Shown: positions 51,566-60,413 of the stretch, in pieces
Numbering within the stretch: the stretch's first letter is position 1
Layout: every line of letters begins with the position of its first letter
Origin: Chitinimonas_A lacunae
GTDB lineage: Bacteria > Pseudomonadota > Gammaproteobacteria > Burkholderiales > Chitinimonadaceae
Length of the DNA: 64,000 bases
Assembly (NCBI RefSeq): GCF_042650885.1
Contig: NZ_JBHSBU010000001.1
Coordinates: 3,100,001 to 3,164,000 of the forward strand
Direction of reading: 5' to 3'
Made by a program: the position numbers and the translations under genes
The notes under the pieces: model-generated
The model's database searches: none
What the model was told of the DNA's origin: nothing
Seen by the model: the letters and a program-made list of their open reading frames with translations, nothing else

Positions 51566-52390
51566 TTATAACAGGTCATCGACCGCCATACACTGTTCGC
51601 GGATCTTTTCGAGATCCGGACCCAGCAGTTCGGCCGATACGCCGAGCTTGTCGAGCAGATTGGCCGGCAGGGTATCGATGACTCCGGCATCGTCGATGCC
51701 TTTGACGAATTCCGTCACCAGCAGATCGGCCAGCGCCACCACGCCGGCCAGCGGCTCGAACTGGGGAAAGGCGGTCGGGTTCTTGTGCTGACGGATGGCC
51801 CGCTGGATTTCCTCAGGGAAATGCCAGCGCTTTGCCAGCTCCTCGCCCACCTGGGTCAGATCAAGCCCGATCACCATATTCTCGACCTGGATGCGATCGG
51901 CCCCGGTATCGACCAGCCGGTCGATCTTGACCGATTCGGTTGGGAAGGCCACATGGATCAGCAGCTCGCCGATATTGTGCAGCAGACCGACGGTATAGGC
52001 GGTATTGGCGTCGATGCGGGCATAGCGGGCCACACAACGGGCGGCCGTGGCCACCTGGAAGCTGCGGCGCCAGAAGGCCTGGCGATCAAAGCCCGGATTG
52101 GGCGCCGACATCGACGAAACGCCCGAAGCCACCACCAGCATGCGCAGGTTATCAAACCCCAGCAGCACCACCGCATCCTCGATGCTGCGAACCGCCCGGC
52201 CGCCGCTCATCCGGGCGCTATTGGCCAGACGCAGTACCTTGGCACTCAGTACCTGATCGTGCGACACCTTGTCGGCGATCGAATCCACATCGGTATTGGC
52301 GCGATCGAAGCTGGCGATCAGCTCCTGCACCACCTTGGGCACCATCGGCATGCGGCCGGCAGCGCGGTCGAAGATGTCCCCAAGTTCCAT
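51566..52390 (-). CDS. HDOD domain-containing protein
   Basis: The ATG at 52390 is chosen because AAGGAG lies at the right distance; a longer frame would start nine codons earlier. The 274-residue product is a single HDOD domain (MPMVPKVVQELIASFDRANTDVDSIADKVSHDQVLSAKVLRLANSARM split over residues 14-60, then VGLLHNIGELLIHVAFP). HDOD proteins are signalling scaffolds related to HD hydrolases but usually lack the catalytic pair. Its place between gshA and gshB, next to pil chemotaxis genes, makes a regulatory role plausible but unproven. Confidence 0.92.
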   Translation of the reverse strand: MELGDIFDRAAGRMPMVPKVVQELIASFDRANTDVDSIADKVSHDQVLSAKVLRLANSARMSGGRAVRSIEDAVVLLGFDNLRMLVVASGVSSMSAPNPGFDRQAFWRRSFQVATAARCVARYARIDANTAYTVGLLHNIGELLIHVAFPTESVKIDRLVDTGADRIQVENMVIGLDLTQVGEELAKRWHFPEEIQRAIRQHKNPTAFPQFEPLAGVVALADLLVTEFVKGIDDAGVIDTLPANLLDKLGVSAELLGPDLEKIREQCMAVDDLL

Positions 52391-52500
52391 AGCCCCGTTC
52401 TCCTTTGCCAGCGACATCCGCTATCGAGATTTCATGCTAGGCGGCTGATACCGTTTTGCCAAAGCTGATCTGGAGGAATTCGACCGGCCTAGGCACGCTA

Positions 52501-53799
52501 CTAGGCCATCTCCGCCAGCTCGACCGGACGGGTCGCTTCCAGCTCGCGCGAGCCGGCCAGCAGTGCCAGCCGGGCCACCACACCATAGGCGTAGAAGCGG
52601 TTGGGGGCGCAATCGGGCTGGGCCGAGCTATCGGGCATCGAACAGGGGGTGTCGAAAGCCAGCGGCTTGAAGTACATGCCCGGAGCGTTGAGGTTCTGAT
52701 CGATGCCGCGCTCGGTATGAACCCGATAAAAGCCCCCCACCACGAAGCGGTCGATCATGTAGACCACCGGTTCGGCCACCGCCTCGTCGTCGACCGTCTC
52801 GAAGGTCGGCACGCCTTCTTGCACGATCACATCCGATACTTCGAGCCCTTCCTTGACCACCGCCATCTTGTTGCGCTGCTTGCGGTTGAGCGACAGCACT
52901 TCCTCGGGCGAGCGCACGCTCATCACCCCCATGCCGTAAGTGCCGGCATTGGCCTTGACGATGGCGTAGGGTCGCTCGTCGATACCGAGTTCACGATACT
53001 TGGCCACCGTCAGCGCCAGCACCCGCTCGACCTCGGCCGCCAGCCGCTCTTCGCCTTCGCGGCTTTGAAAGTCGAGTCTGTCGACATGGCCGAAATAGGG
53101 ATTGATATACCAGGGGTCGATGCCGATCAGCTCGGCAAACTCGGCCGCCACCCCATCGTAGGCCTGGAAATGGTTGGTCTTGCGCCGGCTGAACCAGCCG
53201 GCATGCAGAGGCGGCAGCAGATCCTGTTCCAGCCCTTTGAGCACTGCCGGCACGCCGGCCGACAGATCGTTGTTGAGCAGGATGAAACACGGGTCGAAGC
53301 CATCGACCTTGATCCGGTTGCCTTCGCGCCGTACAGGCTCGAGCGTCAGGCTGCCGCCGTCGGGCAGCTCGAAGGTGGTGGGAGCGGTGATCTCGGGATT
53401 GATCGTGCCCAGATGCAGATTGAAGCCGGCAAAACGCAGGATACGGGCCAGCGTCGCCACATTTTGCAGATAGAACTGGTTACGGGTGTGGTTCTCGGGG
53501 ATCAGCAGCAGTCGGCGCGCCTCGGGACAGGTCTTTTCCAGCGCCATCTGTGCCGCCTGGACGCAGAGAGAAGTGAAATCGGGATTGAGATTGTTAAAGC
53601 CGCCCGGGAACAGATTCATATCGACCGGCGCCAGCTTATAGCCAGAATTGCGTAAATCGACCGAACCATAGAACGGCGGCGTGTGGTCGAGCCATTGTTC
53701 TCGGAACCAGCCTTCGATATCGGGCTGGGCGGCCAACATTTTGCGTTCAAGATCGAGCAGCGGGCCGGTCAGGGCGGTGGCAAGGCGTGGAACGGTCAT
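52501..53799 (-). CDS. gshA: Glutamate-cysteine ligase (proteobacterial GshA type)
   Basis: GshA makes gamma-glutamylcysteine, the first step to glutathione. The ATG at 53799 gives 432 residues, the usual length for the single-domain type found in betaproteobacteria and acidithiobacilli and unrelated in length to E. coli GshA (518). Recognisable segments are YGSVDLRNSGYKLAPVDMNLFPGGFNNL, NDLSAGVPAVLKGL, KTNHFQAYDG and AIVKANAGTYGMGVMSV. It is divergent from mgtE. gshB lies two genes downstream. Confidence 0.94.
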   Translation of the reverse strand: MTVPRLATALTGPLLDLERKMLAAQPDIEGWFREQWLDHTPPFYGSVDLRNSGYKLAPVDMNLFPGGFNNLNPDFTSLCVQAAQMALEKTCPEARRLLLIPENHTRNQFYLQNVATLARILRFAGFNLHLGTINPEITAPTTFELPDGGSLTLEPVRREGNRIKVDGFDPCFILLNNDLSAGVPAVLKGLEQDLLPPLHAGWFSRRKTNHFQAYDGVAAEFAELIGIDPWYINPYFGHVDRLDFQSREGEERLAAEVERVLALTVAKYRELGIDERPYAIVKANAGTYGMGVMSVRSPEEVLSLNRKQRNKMAVVKEGLEVSDVIVQEGVPTFETVDDEAVAEPVVYMIDRFVVGGFYRVHTERGIDQNLNAPGMYFKPLAFDTPCSMPDSSAQPDCAPNRFYAYGVVARLALLAGSRELEATRPVELAEMA

Positions 53800-53984
53800 G
53801 GCGCGAACCTGTGAAGTCTGCGGGCGGCGGCCCGGAACGATAAGGATAGCCGATAGCCAGGTCAGCAAGACAGCAGCCACCAGGTCGGCCGCCTGCAAAT
53901 GGGTCCGGCCCGGCCGATTTCAAGCAGCGGCCGTGCTACACTCGCGCCGCCCGGCCTGGGCAGCGTTCCATCGAAGAGGTTGCC

Positions 53985-55424
53985 ATGACCACTCCCGCCC
54001 CCAAGCAGACGGAGAGCTTGCAAGAAAGCCTGCAACAGGTGGTGCGGATCTTGAACCGCCACAAGCTGGTGGAATCGCTGGTCCACAAGCAGGATATGCC
54101 CAAGCAGGAGCTGGTCGAGACCCTGGTCCACCGCCAGAATCTGGCCGAGCTGGAAAAAAAGCTCGAACAGCTCCACCCCGCCGATATCGCCTTTATTCTC
54201 GAAGCGCTGCCGCTGCCTGATCGCCTGACCGTATGGGGGCTGGTCAAGAGCACGATGGAAGGCGACATCCTGCTCGAAGTCTCCGACTCGGTGCGCGAGA
54301 CCCTGCTGGCCGATATGGACCGGGAGGAAATCCTGGCCGCCGCCGGTCAGCTCGATACCGACGAATTGGCCGATCTGGCGCCCGACCTGCCGCAGAATGT
54401 GATGAGCGAGCTGATCGGCTCACTCGAAGAGGAAGAGCGCGCCCAGCTCGAATCGGCACTGTCCTATCACGACGACCAGGTCGGGGCGCTGATGGACTTC
54501 GATATGGTGACGATCCGCGATGACGTCACCCTCGAAGTCGTGCTGCGCTATCTGCGCCGCTTCAACGAACTGCCGCACCATACCGACAAGCTGTTCGTGG
54601 TCGACAACGACCACCGGCTCAAGGGCGTGCTGCCGATCAAGCGGCTGCTGGTCAACGATCCCGACAAGCAGGTCGCCGAGATCGTGGCACGCGAGGTGGT
54701 GTTCTTCCAGCCCGACGACGATGTCGGCGAAGCCGCCCAGGCCTTCGAGCGCTACGATCTAGTTTCGGCCCCGGTGGTCGATTCGACCCATAAGGTCATC
54801 GGCCGTCTGACCGTGGATATGATGGTCGATGTGATCCGGGAGGAATCGGAAGCCGAAGTGCTGTCGCTGGCAGGTCTCAAGGAAGAGGAAGACCTGTTTG
54901 CCTCGGTATGGAAATCGGCCAAGAACCGCTGGCCATGGCTGGCGATCAATATCGTTACCGCCGTGGTGGTATCGCGGGTGATCGGCAGTTTCGAGGCCAC
55001 GACCGCCCAGATCGTGGCACTTGCCGCCCTGGCGCCGATTATCTCGGGCATCGGCGGCAACTCCGGCTCGCAGACCGCCACCATCATCATCCGGGCGATG
55101 GCGCTGGGCCAGGTCACTGCTGCCAATACCCAGCGCCTGGTGGCCAAGGAGTTCGGCATCGCACTGCTCAACGGCATCCTCTGGGGCACCATGCTGGGGC
55201 TGGTCGCCCTGCTGATCTACGGCAAGCTCGGCCTGGGCCTGGTGATGGCGCTATCGATGATGCTGAACTTCCAGGTTGCCGCCGCCGTCGGCCTGTTCGT
55301 GCCCTTGGGAATGCATAAGCTCGGCCGCGACCCGGCTTTTGGCTCCAGCGTTTTCCTGACCTTTATGACCGATGGCATGGGCAATCTGATCTTCTACGGA
55401 CTTGCCACCCTACTGCTGCTATGA
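53985..55424 (+). CDS. mgtE: Magnesium transporter MgtE
   Basis: MgtE is a dimeric, Mg-gated channel. The 479-residue product has the N domain with acidic repeats (LHPADIAFILEALPLPDRL, then EILAAAGQLDTDELADLAPDLPQ), paired CBS domains at about 140-260 (MVTIRDDVTLEVVLRYLRR, DLVSAPVVDSTHKVIGRLTVD), and five membrane spans from about 310 with the ion-path motif PIISGIGGNSGSQTATIIIRAMALGQ. A plug helix lies between. It overlaps prmC by four bases, so the two are probably cotranscribed. Confidence 0.95.
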   Translation: MTTPAPKQTESLQESLQQVVRILNRHKLVESLVHKQDMPKQELVETLVHRQNLAELEKKLEQLHPADIAFILEALPLPDRLTVWGLVKSTMEGDILLEVSDSVRETLLADMDREEILAAAGQLDTDELADLAPDLPQNVMSELIGSLEEEERAQLESALSYHDDQVGALMDFDMVTIRDDVTLEVVLRYLRRFNELPHHTDKLFVVDNDHRLKGVLPIKRLLVNDPDKQVAEIVAREVVFFQPDDDVGEAAQAFERYDLVSAPVVDSTHKVIGRLTVDMMVDVIREESEAEVLSLAGLKEEEDLFASVWKSAKNRWPWLAINIVTAVVVSRVIGSFEATTAQIVALAALAPIISGIGGNSGSQTATIIIRAMALGQVTAANTQRLVAKEFGIALLNGILWGTMLGLVALLIYGKLGLGLVMALSMMLNFQVAAAVGLFVPLGMHKLGRDPAFGSSVFLTFMTDGMGNLIFYGLATLLLL

Positions 55425-56236
55425 GCTCCTCTATTGCCGACCTGCTGGCCGAATGCGGCCTGCCCCGCGCCGAGGCGCGCCTGTTGCTGGGCGCAGTCGC
55501 CTCGCTTGGTCCGACCCAGATGCTGGGTTTCCCGGAACGTCTGGTCGAACCGGCGGCCGCCGCGCGCTTTCGCGAACTGGCGGCGCGCCGGCTGGCAGGC
55601 GAGCCGATTGCCTATCTGCTGGGGAGCCGCGAGTTCTACAGTCTTGAATTCAACGTCAGCCCGGCCGTGCTGATTCCGCGTCCCGATACCGAGCTGCTGG
55701 TCGATCTGGCACTCGAGCGGCTGCCGCTCGATGCCTGCCGCCGGGTGCTCGACCTTGGCACCGGCTCGGGGGCCATTCCGGTGGCGATCAAGAAGCATCG
55801 CCCCGATGCTCAGGTCAGCGCAGTCGATCTGTCGCCGGCCGCGCTGGAAGTGGCACGCGGCAATGCCGCACGCCATGGCGTGACGATCCGTTTCTTGCAG
55901 AGTGACTGGTTTGCCGCGCTGGGCGATGAATGCTTCGATCTGATCGTGTCGAATCCGCCTTATATCGCGGCGGGCGACCCGCATCTGGAGCAGGGCGATC
56001 TGCGTTTCGAGCCGGCCGGCGCGCTCAGCGATGGCGGCGATGGGCTGGAACATCTGCGCAGCATCATTGCCAAGGCGCCTGCCCATCTGGAGCCGGGTGG
56101 CTGGCTGCTGTGTGAACACGGCTACGATCAGGCCGAAGCCTGCCGTGCCTTGTTGGCAGCGGCAGGCTTCGGGGCGGTGCGCAGCTGGTGCGATCTAGCC
56201 GGGATAGAACGCGTCAGCGGCGGTCAGCGCCAGTGA
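55421..56236 (+). CDS. prmC: Peptide chain release factor N5-glutamine methyltransferase
   Basis: PrmC methylates the GGQ glutamine of release factors 1 and 2. The 271-residue product has the N-terminal helical domain, SAM motif VLDLGTGSGAIPVAI near 108-122, and the catalytic NPPYIA near 178-183. It starts in the mgtE stop codon (ATGA). Its last 13 bases overlap the 3' end of the convergent exported-protein gene. Confidence 0.96.
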   Translation: MSSSIADLLAECGLPRAEARLLLGAVASLGPTQMLGFPERLVEPAAAARFRELAARRLAGEPIAYLLGSREFYSLEFNVSPAVLIPRPDTELLVDLALERLPLDACRRVLDLGTGSGAIPVAIKKHRPDAQVSAVDLSPAALEVARGNAARHGVTIRFLQSDWFAALGDECFDLIVSNPPYIAAGDPHLEQGDLRFEPAGALSDGGDGLEHLRSIIAKAPAHLEPGGWLLCEHGYDQAEACRALLAAAGFGAVRSWCDLAGIERVSGGQRQ

Positions 56237-56961
56237 CGGGGCGGATCGGCCACAAAGCCCTGATCGCGCGGAAAGGGGTTGGGTTCGTCCTGGTCATGGT
56301 AGCGGCGCCGATCGGGAATCACCCCGGCGGCCACCAGGTTGCGGCGGCTGTCGTAGCGGATCGACAGGACTTCATACGGGTTGCTGCTCTCGCGCTCGAA
56401 ATGGGTGCGGTTGACGGCCGAATCCTCGATCGCGCCATGGCCGGTACCGAGCTGCGGGCCGGCGGCCATCGGCGGTGCGCTCTCGGCCTGCGGCCGGGCG
56501 CGGTCGCGGCGCAGGTGGACTTGCGGCCGCTGCTCGCGGAACACCGCCGCACCGATCACCCCGACATCGTCAGGCCGGCCGGTACGGGCGGCGTAGCTGT
56601 CGCCCAGACTGGTGAAGTAGAACTGTGCCACCTGATCGAGTGATTTGCGCCAGCCCGTGACCACCGTAGTCTGACGCGGGTTGAGCACATAACCCGATTG
56701 CTGGTAGCCAGCGGTCTGGCCGCTCACGGCGTTGACGCCATCGACCGACAGCACCACCATCACCCGTTCGTTGCTCATATTGCGCAGCTTGATCTGATAG
56801 GCTTCGCCCGGGTCGCCGGCGATATGGGCCTGGCCACGGTGGCGGTATTCGCGATAGTCGGCGCCGTCGCGTGCCTCGACCTTGATTTCGACCAGACGGC
56901 CGGTTTCGGCAAAGGCCGGCACGGCCAGTGCAAGCAACAGAGGAATCAGAGCGGTTTTCAT
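56224..56961 (-). CDS. Exported protein of unknown function
   Basis: The 245-residue product starts at 56961 (GGAG upstream) with a signal peptide ending AFA (about residue 18). It continues with a beta-rich domain: YQIKLRNMSNERVMVVLSVDGVNAVSGQTAGYQQSGYVLNPRQTTVV, then GWRKSLDQVAQFYFTSLGDSYAARTGRPDDVGVIGAAVF. I know the pattern from hypothetical periplasmic proteins of proteobacteria but not a function. The C-terminal 80 residues are rich in Arg, Pro, Asp and may be disordered. It is divergent from grxD. Confidence 0.8.
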   Translation of the reverse strand: MKTALIPLLLALAVPAFAETGRLVEIKVEARDGADYREYRHRGQAHIAGDPGEAYQIKLRNMSNERVMVVLSVDGVNAVSGQTAGYQQSGYVLNPRQTTVVTGWRKSLDQVAQFYFTSLGDSYAARTGRPDDVGVIGAAVFREQRPQVHLRRDRARPQAESAPPMAAGPQLGTGHGAIEDSAVNRTHFERESSNPYEVLSIRYDSRRNLVAAGVIPDRRRYHDQDEPNPFPRDQGFVADPPRHWR

Positions 56962-57131
56962 GACAGTTCTCCGAAAGTGGGTGTCCATGAAACGGCTTTG
57001 TACGCGGCTTCGGGTTAACGCGCGCTGAATGGCGCGAGCTATCGACGATTGCATCGACAGCAGGCCGCCGCGTAAAATTGTTGACTGTTTTAATCGACTA
57101 TTACGGGCGGTTCGCCCGAAAAGGATGAGCA

Positions 57132-57446
57132 ATGAGCGAACGCGATATTCAGGCCGAAATCCACGCCACGGTGACCGCCAATCCGGTGGTGCTGTATATG
57201 AAGGGCACGCCGACCTTCCCGCAGTGCGGCTTCTCAGCTAATGCCGTGGCCATCCTCAAAGCCTGCGGCGCCCAGGTCCACGCCGTCAATGTGCTGGCCG
57301 ACGACGACATCCGCCAGGGCATCAAGGAATACGCCAACTGGCCCACCATTCCCCAGCTCTATATCAACGGCGAATTCATCGGCGGATCGGACATCATGAA
57401 GGAGATGTACCAGTCGGGCGAACTGCAAAAGGTTCTGGGCAACTAA
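57132..57446 (+). CDS. grxD: Monothiol glutaredoxin Grx4
   Basis: Grx4-type proteins carry and deliver [2Fe-2S] clusters with glutathione. The 104-residue product has the CGFS active site (Cys32), the GTPTFPQ segment before it, WPTIPQLYINGEFIGGSDIMKEMYQSGEL with the cis-Pro TIPQ, and a normal family length. It follows a good AAGGA site and ends at a strong terminator. It matches the glutathione genes in the window. Confidence 0.97.
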   Translation: MSERDIQAEIHATVTANPVVLYMKGTPTFPQCGFSANAVAILKACGAQVHAVNVLADDDIRQGIKEYANWPTIPQLYINGEFIGGSDIMKEMYQSGELQKVLGN

Positions 57447-57474
57447 GCCCCAGGTCTTTCGCAGGCAGGACCCA

Positions 57475-57510
57475 GAAGGGATGAGGCCAGCACTGGCCTC
57501 ATCCCTTCTT
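57475..57510 (+). terminator. Terminator of grxD
   Basis: A 17-bp perfect stem (AGAAGGGATGAGGCCAG and its complement) with a two-base loop runs into TTTTT. It is symmetrical enough to work in both directions. Confidence 0.9.
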
Positions 57511-57599
57511 TTTACCGCGCGGATGGGTAGCGACCAGGAATGTCTTCTCAAAAGTTTTCTCATACCTCTCTTCAAAAACAAGACAAATACAAATAATAA

Positions 57600-57755
57600 C
57601 GATCAGCAGCCCAGCGCAGAGTCTGGCAGGAGGCATGCAAAGCGGCTTTGCTGTTCTGGGAACGGGCAACCAAGGATGGCCGGATCAGTTCTGCGTTCCG
57701 TGGGCTGTGTCGAGCCAATCGGCAGACGCTGGAAGAGGTGGCGGCACTGGCTTAA
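57600..57755 (+). pseudogene. Possible C-terminal gene fragment
   Basis: A 52-codon open stretch between two stops, without a start codon, encodes a natural-looking, helix-forming end: QEACKAALLFWERATKDG followed by RISSAFRGLCRANRQTLEEVAALA. Its GC content is that of genes, while the DNA on both sides is AT-rich. I do not recognise the family. Chance is a real alternative; the call rests on composition and peptide character only. Confidence 0.3.
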
Positions 57756-57790
57756 GCATAAATATTTATTTCTATTTATTCCTAGCCAAT

Positions 57791-57819
57791 TGTCTTGCAG
57801 ACATTTTTCCTAATTTTTT
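57791..57819 (-). repeat. Dispersed 29-bp AT-rich element, copy 9
   Basis: Minus-strand reading: AAAAAATTAGG, AAAAATGTC, TGCAAGACA. It follows the fadH terminator directly, in the sense direction of fadH. Confidence 0.6.
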
Positions 57820-57823
57820 AATA

Positions 57824-57857
57824 AAAAGGACGAACCCGTTAAAAGGTTCGTCCTTTT
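57824..57857 (-). terminator. Terminator of fadH
   Basis: A 13-bp perfect stem (AAAAGGACGAACC and complement) is followed on the minus strand by TTTTTATT, 56 bases beyond the fadH stop. Confidence 0.88.
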
Positions 57858-57912
57858 GCCCATCGTGAGCACTCAGCACCCCTTCGCTCAGCGCGAAGAT
57901 CTCACTTCAGCC

Positions 57913-59934
57913 TCAGACGCTGGCAGCGAGGCGGGTGCCCTGGTCGATGGCGCGCTTGGCGTCGAGTTCGGCGGCGACGTCGGCGCCACCGATCAGATGG
58001 ACCTTGATGCCACGGGCGTTCAGGCCGTCTTCGAGTTCACGCAGCGGTTCCTGGCCGGCGCAGATCACGACATTATCGACCGGCAGCAGCTGCGGCTGGC
58101 CCTTGATCGAGATATGCAGGCCCTCGTCGTCGATCTTGTCGTAGCTCACGCCCGACAGCATCTCGACCTGCTTCATCTTCAGGGTGGTGCGGTGGATCCA
58201 GCCGGTGGTCTTGCCCAGGCCGTCGCCGACCTTGGAGTTCTTGCGTTGCAGCAGCCAGACCTTGCGAGCCGGCTTCTCGGGGTGCGGGCCTTGCGGCAGC
58301 AGGCCGCCCTTGTTTTCCAGGGTCGAATCGATCCCCCATTCACGCAGGAAGCCATCGACATCGAGGCTGGTCGGCGTGCCTTCGTGGGTCAGGTACTCGG
58401 CGGTGTCAAAGCCGATGCCGCCCGCGCCGATGATCGCCACGCGCTTGCCGACTGGCTTGCCGTGCTTCAACACATCGAGATAGTTCAGCACCTTGGGATG
58501 GTCGATGCCGGGAATATTCACCTGACGCGGCACGATGCCCGTTGCCAGCACCACTTCGTCGAAACCGGCCAGCATCTCGGCATCGGCGCGGGTGTTGAGG
58601 CGGACTTCCACGCCGGTCAGTTCGAGCTGTTTGGCGAAGTAGCGCAGGGTTTCGTGGAATTCCTCCTTGCCCGGAATCTTCTTCGCCACATTGAACTGGC
58701 CGCCGATCTGGCCGGACGCTTCGAACAGCGTCACCTGATGGCCACGCTTGGCCGCGCTGGTGGAGAAGGCCAGACCAGCCGGACCGGCGCCAACCACGGC
58801 AATGCGCTTGGGCGCGGCAACCGGCTCGAGATTGAGTTCGGTTTCGTGGCAGGCGCGCGGGTTGACCAGGCAGGAGGTCATCCGGGCCACGAAGATATGG
58901 TCGAGACAGGCCTGGTTGCAGCCAATACAGGTGTTGATCTCGTCGCGGCGGTTTTCGGCGGCCTTGTTGACCCAGTCCGAGTCGGCCAGGAAAGGACGGG
59001 CCATCGACACCATATCGGCGTCACCCCGGGCCAGCACCTCTTCGGCCACTTCGGGCATATTGATCCGGTTGGTGGTCACCAGCGGAATACCGACCTTGCC
59101 CTTGAGCTTGCGGGTCACCCAGGTGAAGCCGGCGCGCGGCACCATGGTGGCGATGGTCGGGATACGCGCCTCATGCCAGCCGATCCCGGTATTGATGATG
59201 GTGGCGCCGGCCGCTTCGACAGCCTGGGCCAGTTGCACGGTTTCGTCGAAGACCGAGCCGTTGTCGACCAGGTCAAGCATCGACAGACGATAGATGATGA
59301 TGAAGTTGGTGCCGACCCGCTCACGCACGGCCTTGACCACTTCGACCGGGAAACGCATCCGGTTCTCGAAGCTGCCGCCCCAGCGGTCGGTCCGCTTATT
59401 GGTCTTTTCGGCGATGAACTGGTTGATCAGATAGCCTTCGCTGCCCATTACCTCCACCCCGTCGTAACCGGCTTCGCGGGCCAGCTCGGCACAGCGGGCG
59501 AAGTCTTCGATGGTGTCGAGGATCATCTGCTCGCTCATCTCGACCGGCTCGTAGAAGGCGATCGGGCTGGCGATCGGCGACGGCGCCACGGGCTTGGGCT
59601 GGAAGGAGTAACGGCCGGTATGGAGGATCTGTAGACAGATCTTGCCGCCTTCACGATGCACGGCATCGGTGACGACGCGGTGATGGGCCACTTCCTCGGC
59701 GTTATGCAGCATGGCGCCGCCTTCATACACCCGGCCGGCATCGTTCGGGGCCACCCCGCCCGTCACGATCAGCGCCACGCCACCACGGGCGCGTTCGGCG
59801 TAGAAGGTCGCCATACGCTCGAAACCGTTGGGTGCCTCTTCAAGCCCGGTATGCATCGAGCCCATCAGGGTGCGGTTCTTCAGAACGGTGAAGCCCAGAT
59901 CGAGCGGGGCCAGCAGATGGGGATAGGCGGTCAT
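57913..59934 (-). CDS. fadH: NADPH-dependent 2,4-dienoyl-CoA reductase
   Basis: FadH reduces 2,4-dienoyl-CoA during beta-oxidation of unsaturated fatty acids, carrying FMN, FAD and a 4Fe-4S cluster. The ATG at 59934 (GGAG upstream) gives 673 residues, the E. coli length. It has the OYE-type TIM barrel, the cluster cysteines in CIGCNQACLDHIF near 335-347, the FAD motif VVGAGPAGLAFSTSAAKRG near 379-397, and an NADPH-binding VAIIGAGGIGFD. A perfect palindrome lies 59-76 bases upstream. Its terminator is at 57824. Confidence 0.95.
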   Translation of the reverse strand: MTAYPHLLAPLDLGFTVLKNRTLMGSMHTGLEEAPNGFERMATFYAERARGGVALIVTGGVAPNDAGRVYEGGAMLHNAEEVAHHRVVTDAVHREGGKICLQILHTGRYSFQPKPVAPSPIASPIAFYEPVEMSEQMILDTIEDFARCAELAREAGYDGVEVMGSEGYLINQFIAEKTNKRTDRWGGSFENRMRFPVEVVKAVRERVGTNFIIIYRLSMLDLVDNGSVFDETVQLAQAVEAAGATIINTGIGWHEARIPTIATMVPRAGFTWVTRKLKGKVGIPLVTTNRINMPEVAEEVLARGDADMVSMARPFLADSDWVNKAAENRRDEINTCIGCNQACLDHIFVARMTSCLVNPRACHETELNLEPVAAPKRIAVVGAGPAGLAFSTSAAKRGHQVTLFEASGQIGGQFNVAKKIPGKEEFHETLRYFAKQLELTGVEVRLNTRADAEMLAGFDEVVLATGIVPRQVNIPGIDHPKVLNYLDVLKHGKPVGKRVAIIGAGGIGFDTAEYLTHEGTPTSLDVDGFLREWGIDSTLENKGGLLPQGPHPEKPARKVWLLQRKNSKVGDGLGKTTGWIHRTTLKMKQVEMLSGVSYDKIDDEGLHISIKGQPQLLPVDNVVICAGQEPLRELEDGLNARGIKVHLIGGADVAAELDAKRAIDQGTRLAASV

Positions 59935-59992
59935 GGAGTGTCTCCGGGTCGGTTGCATGGGCGCGATCGGGGGTGCGCGTGGGGCGAACGGT

Positions 59993-60010
59993 ACTTACTA
60001 CTTAGTAAGT
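59993..60010. promoter_or_regulatory. Perfect inverted repeat upstream of fadH
   Basis: ACTTACTA, CT, TAGTAAGT is an 8+2+8 perfect inverted repeat 59 bases upstream of the fadH start. Such short symmetrical, AT-rich sites in fatty-acid genes are commonly bound by TetR-family repressors. No regulator gene is adjacent. Confidence 0.55.
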
Positions 60011-60413
60011 TGTCAATTCGATCTGATTTTACAGGGTTTTTCCGAAACCGCCCCTGTTGTATCGGGCACCACCGCGATTGGTGCAGTGCGAGGCGGCCTT
60101 CCGTAGTCATGGGCAAACAAACTACGGAGTAGAGAATTTTCGATAACGTTATTTCCTTGCCGTACAAAGGTCTCAGCAGTGGCCGAATCCCTGATTCAGC
60201 CAAATGTAAGTAATTGGAGAAACAGGACTACAGGGATTTCCAGGCTTGCTTTGCGCAACGCAAAATGACTTATCAATCAATCCATTAAATCTCCAGCCCT
60301 CGCTTGAAAGCCCGGATTCGAGTTGCTAGCCTTGCGCCCGCTGCGCCGCCGATAAGGCGCGGTCGGCGCCGGTAGCGGTGGCCGCCATCACAACGATTGC
60401 ATACGGAGTGAGC
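60011..60413. other. Divergent spacer between fadH and the amylase gene
   Basis: No gene is supported. It holds an ATAACGTTAT palindrome and otherwise ordinary sequence; no dispersed AT-rich element is present. Confidence 0.45.
60143..60152. promoter_or_regulatory. Possible LacI-type half-site palindrome upstream of the amylase gene
   Basis: ATAACGTTAT is a perfect 10-bp palindrome with the central CG typical of LacI/GalR-family operators. It lies about 260 bases from the amylase start, so the link is tentative. Confidence 0.25.
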
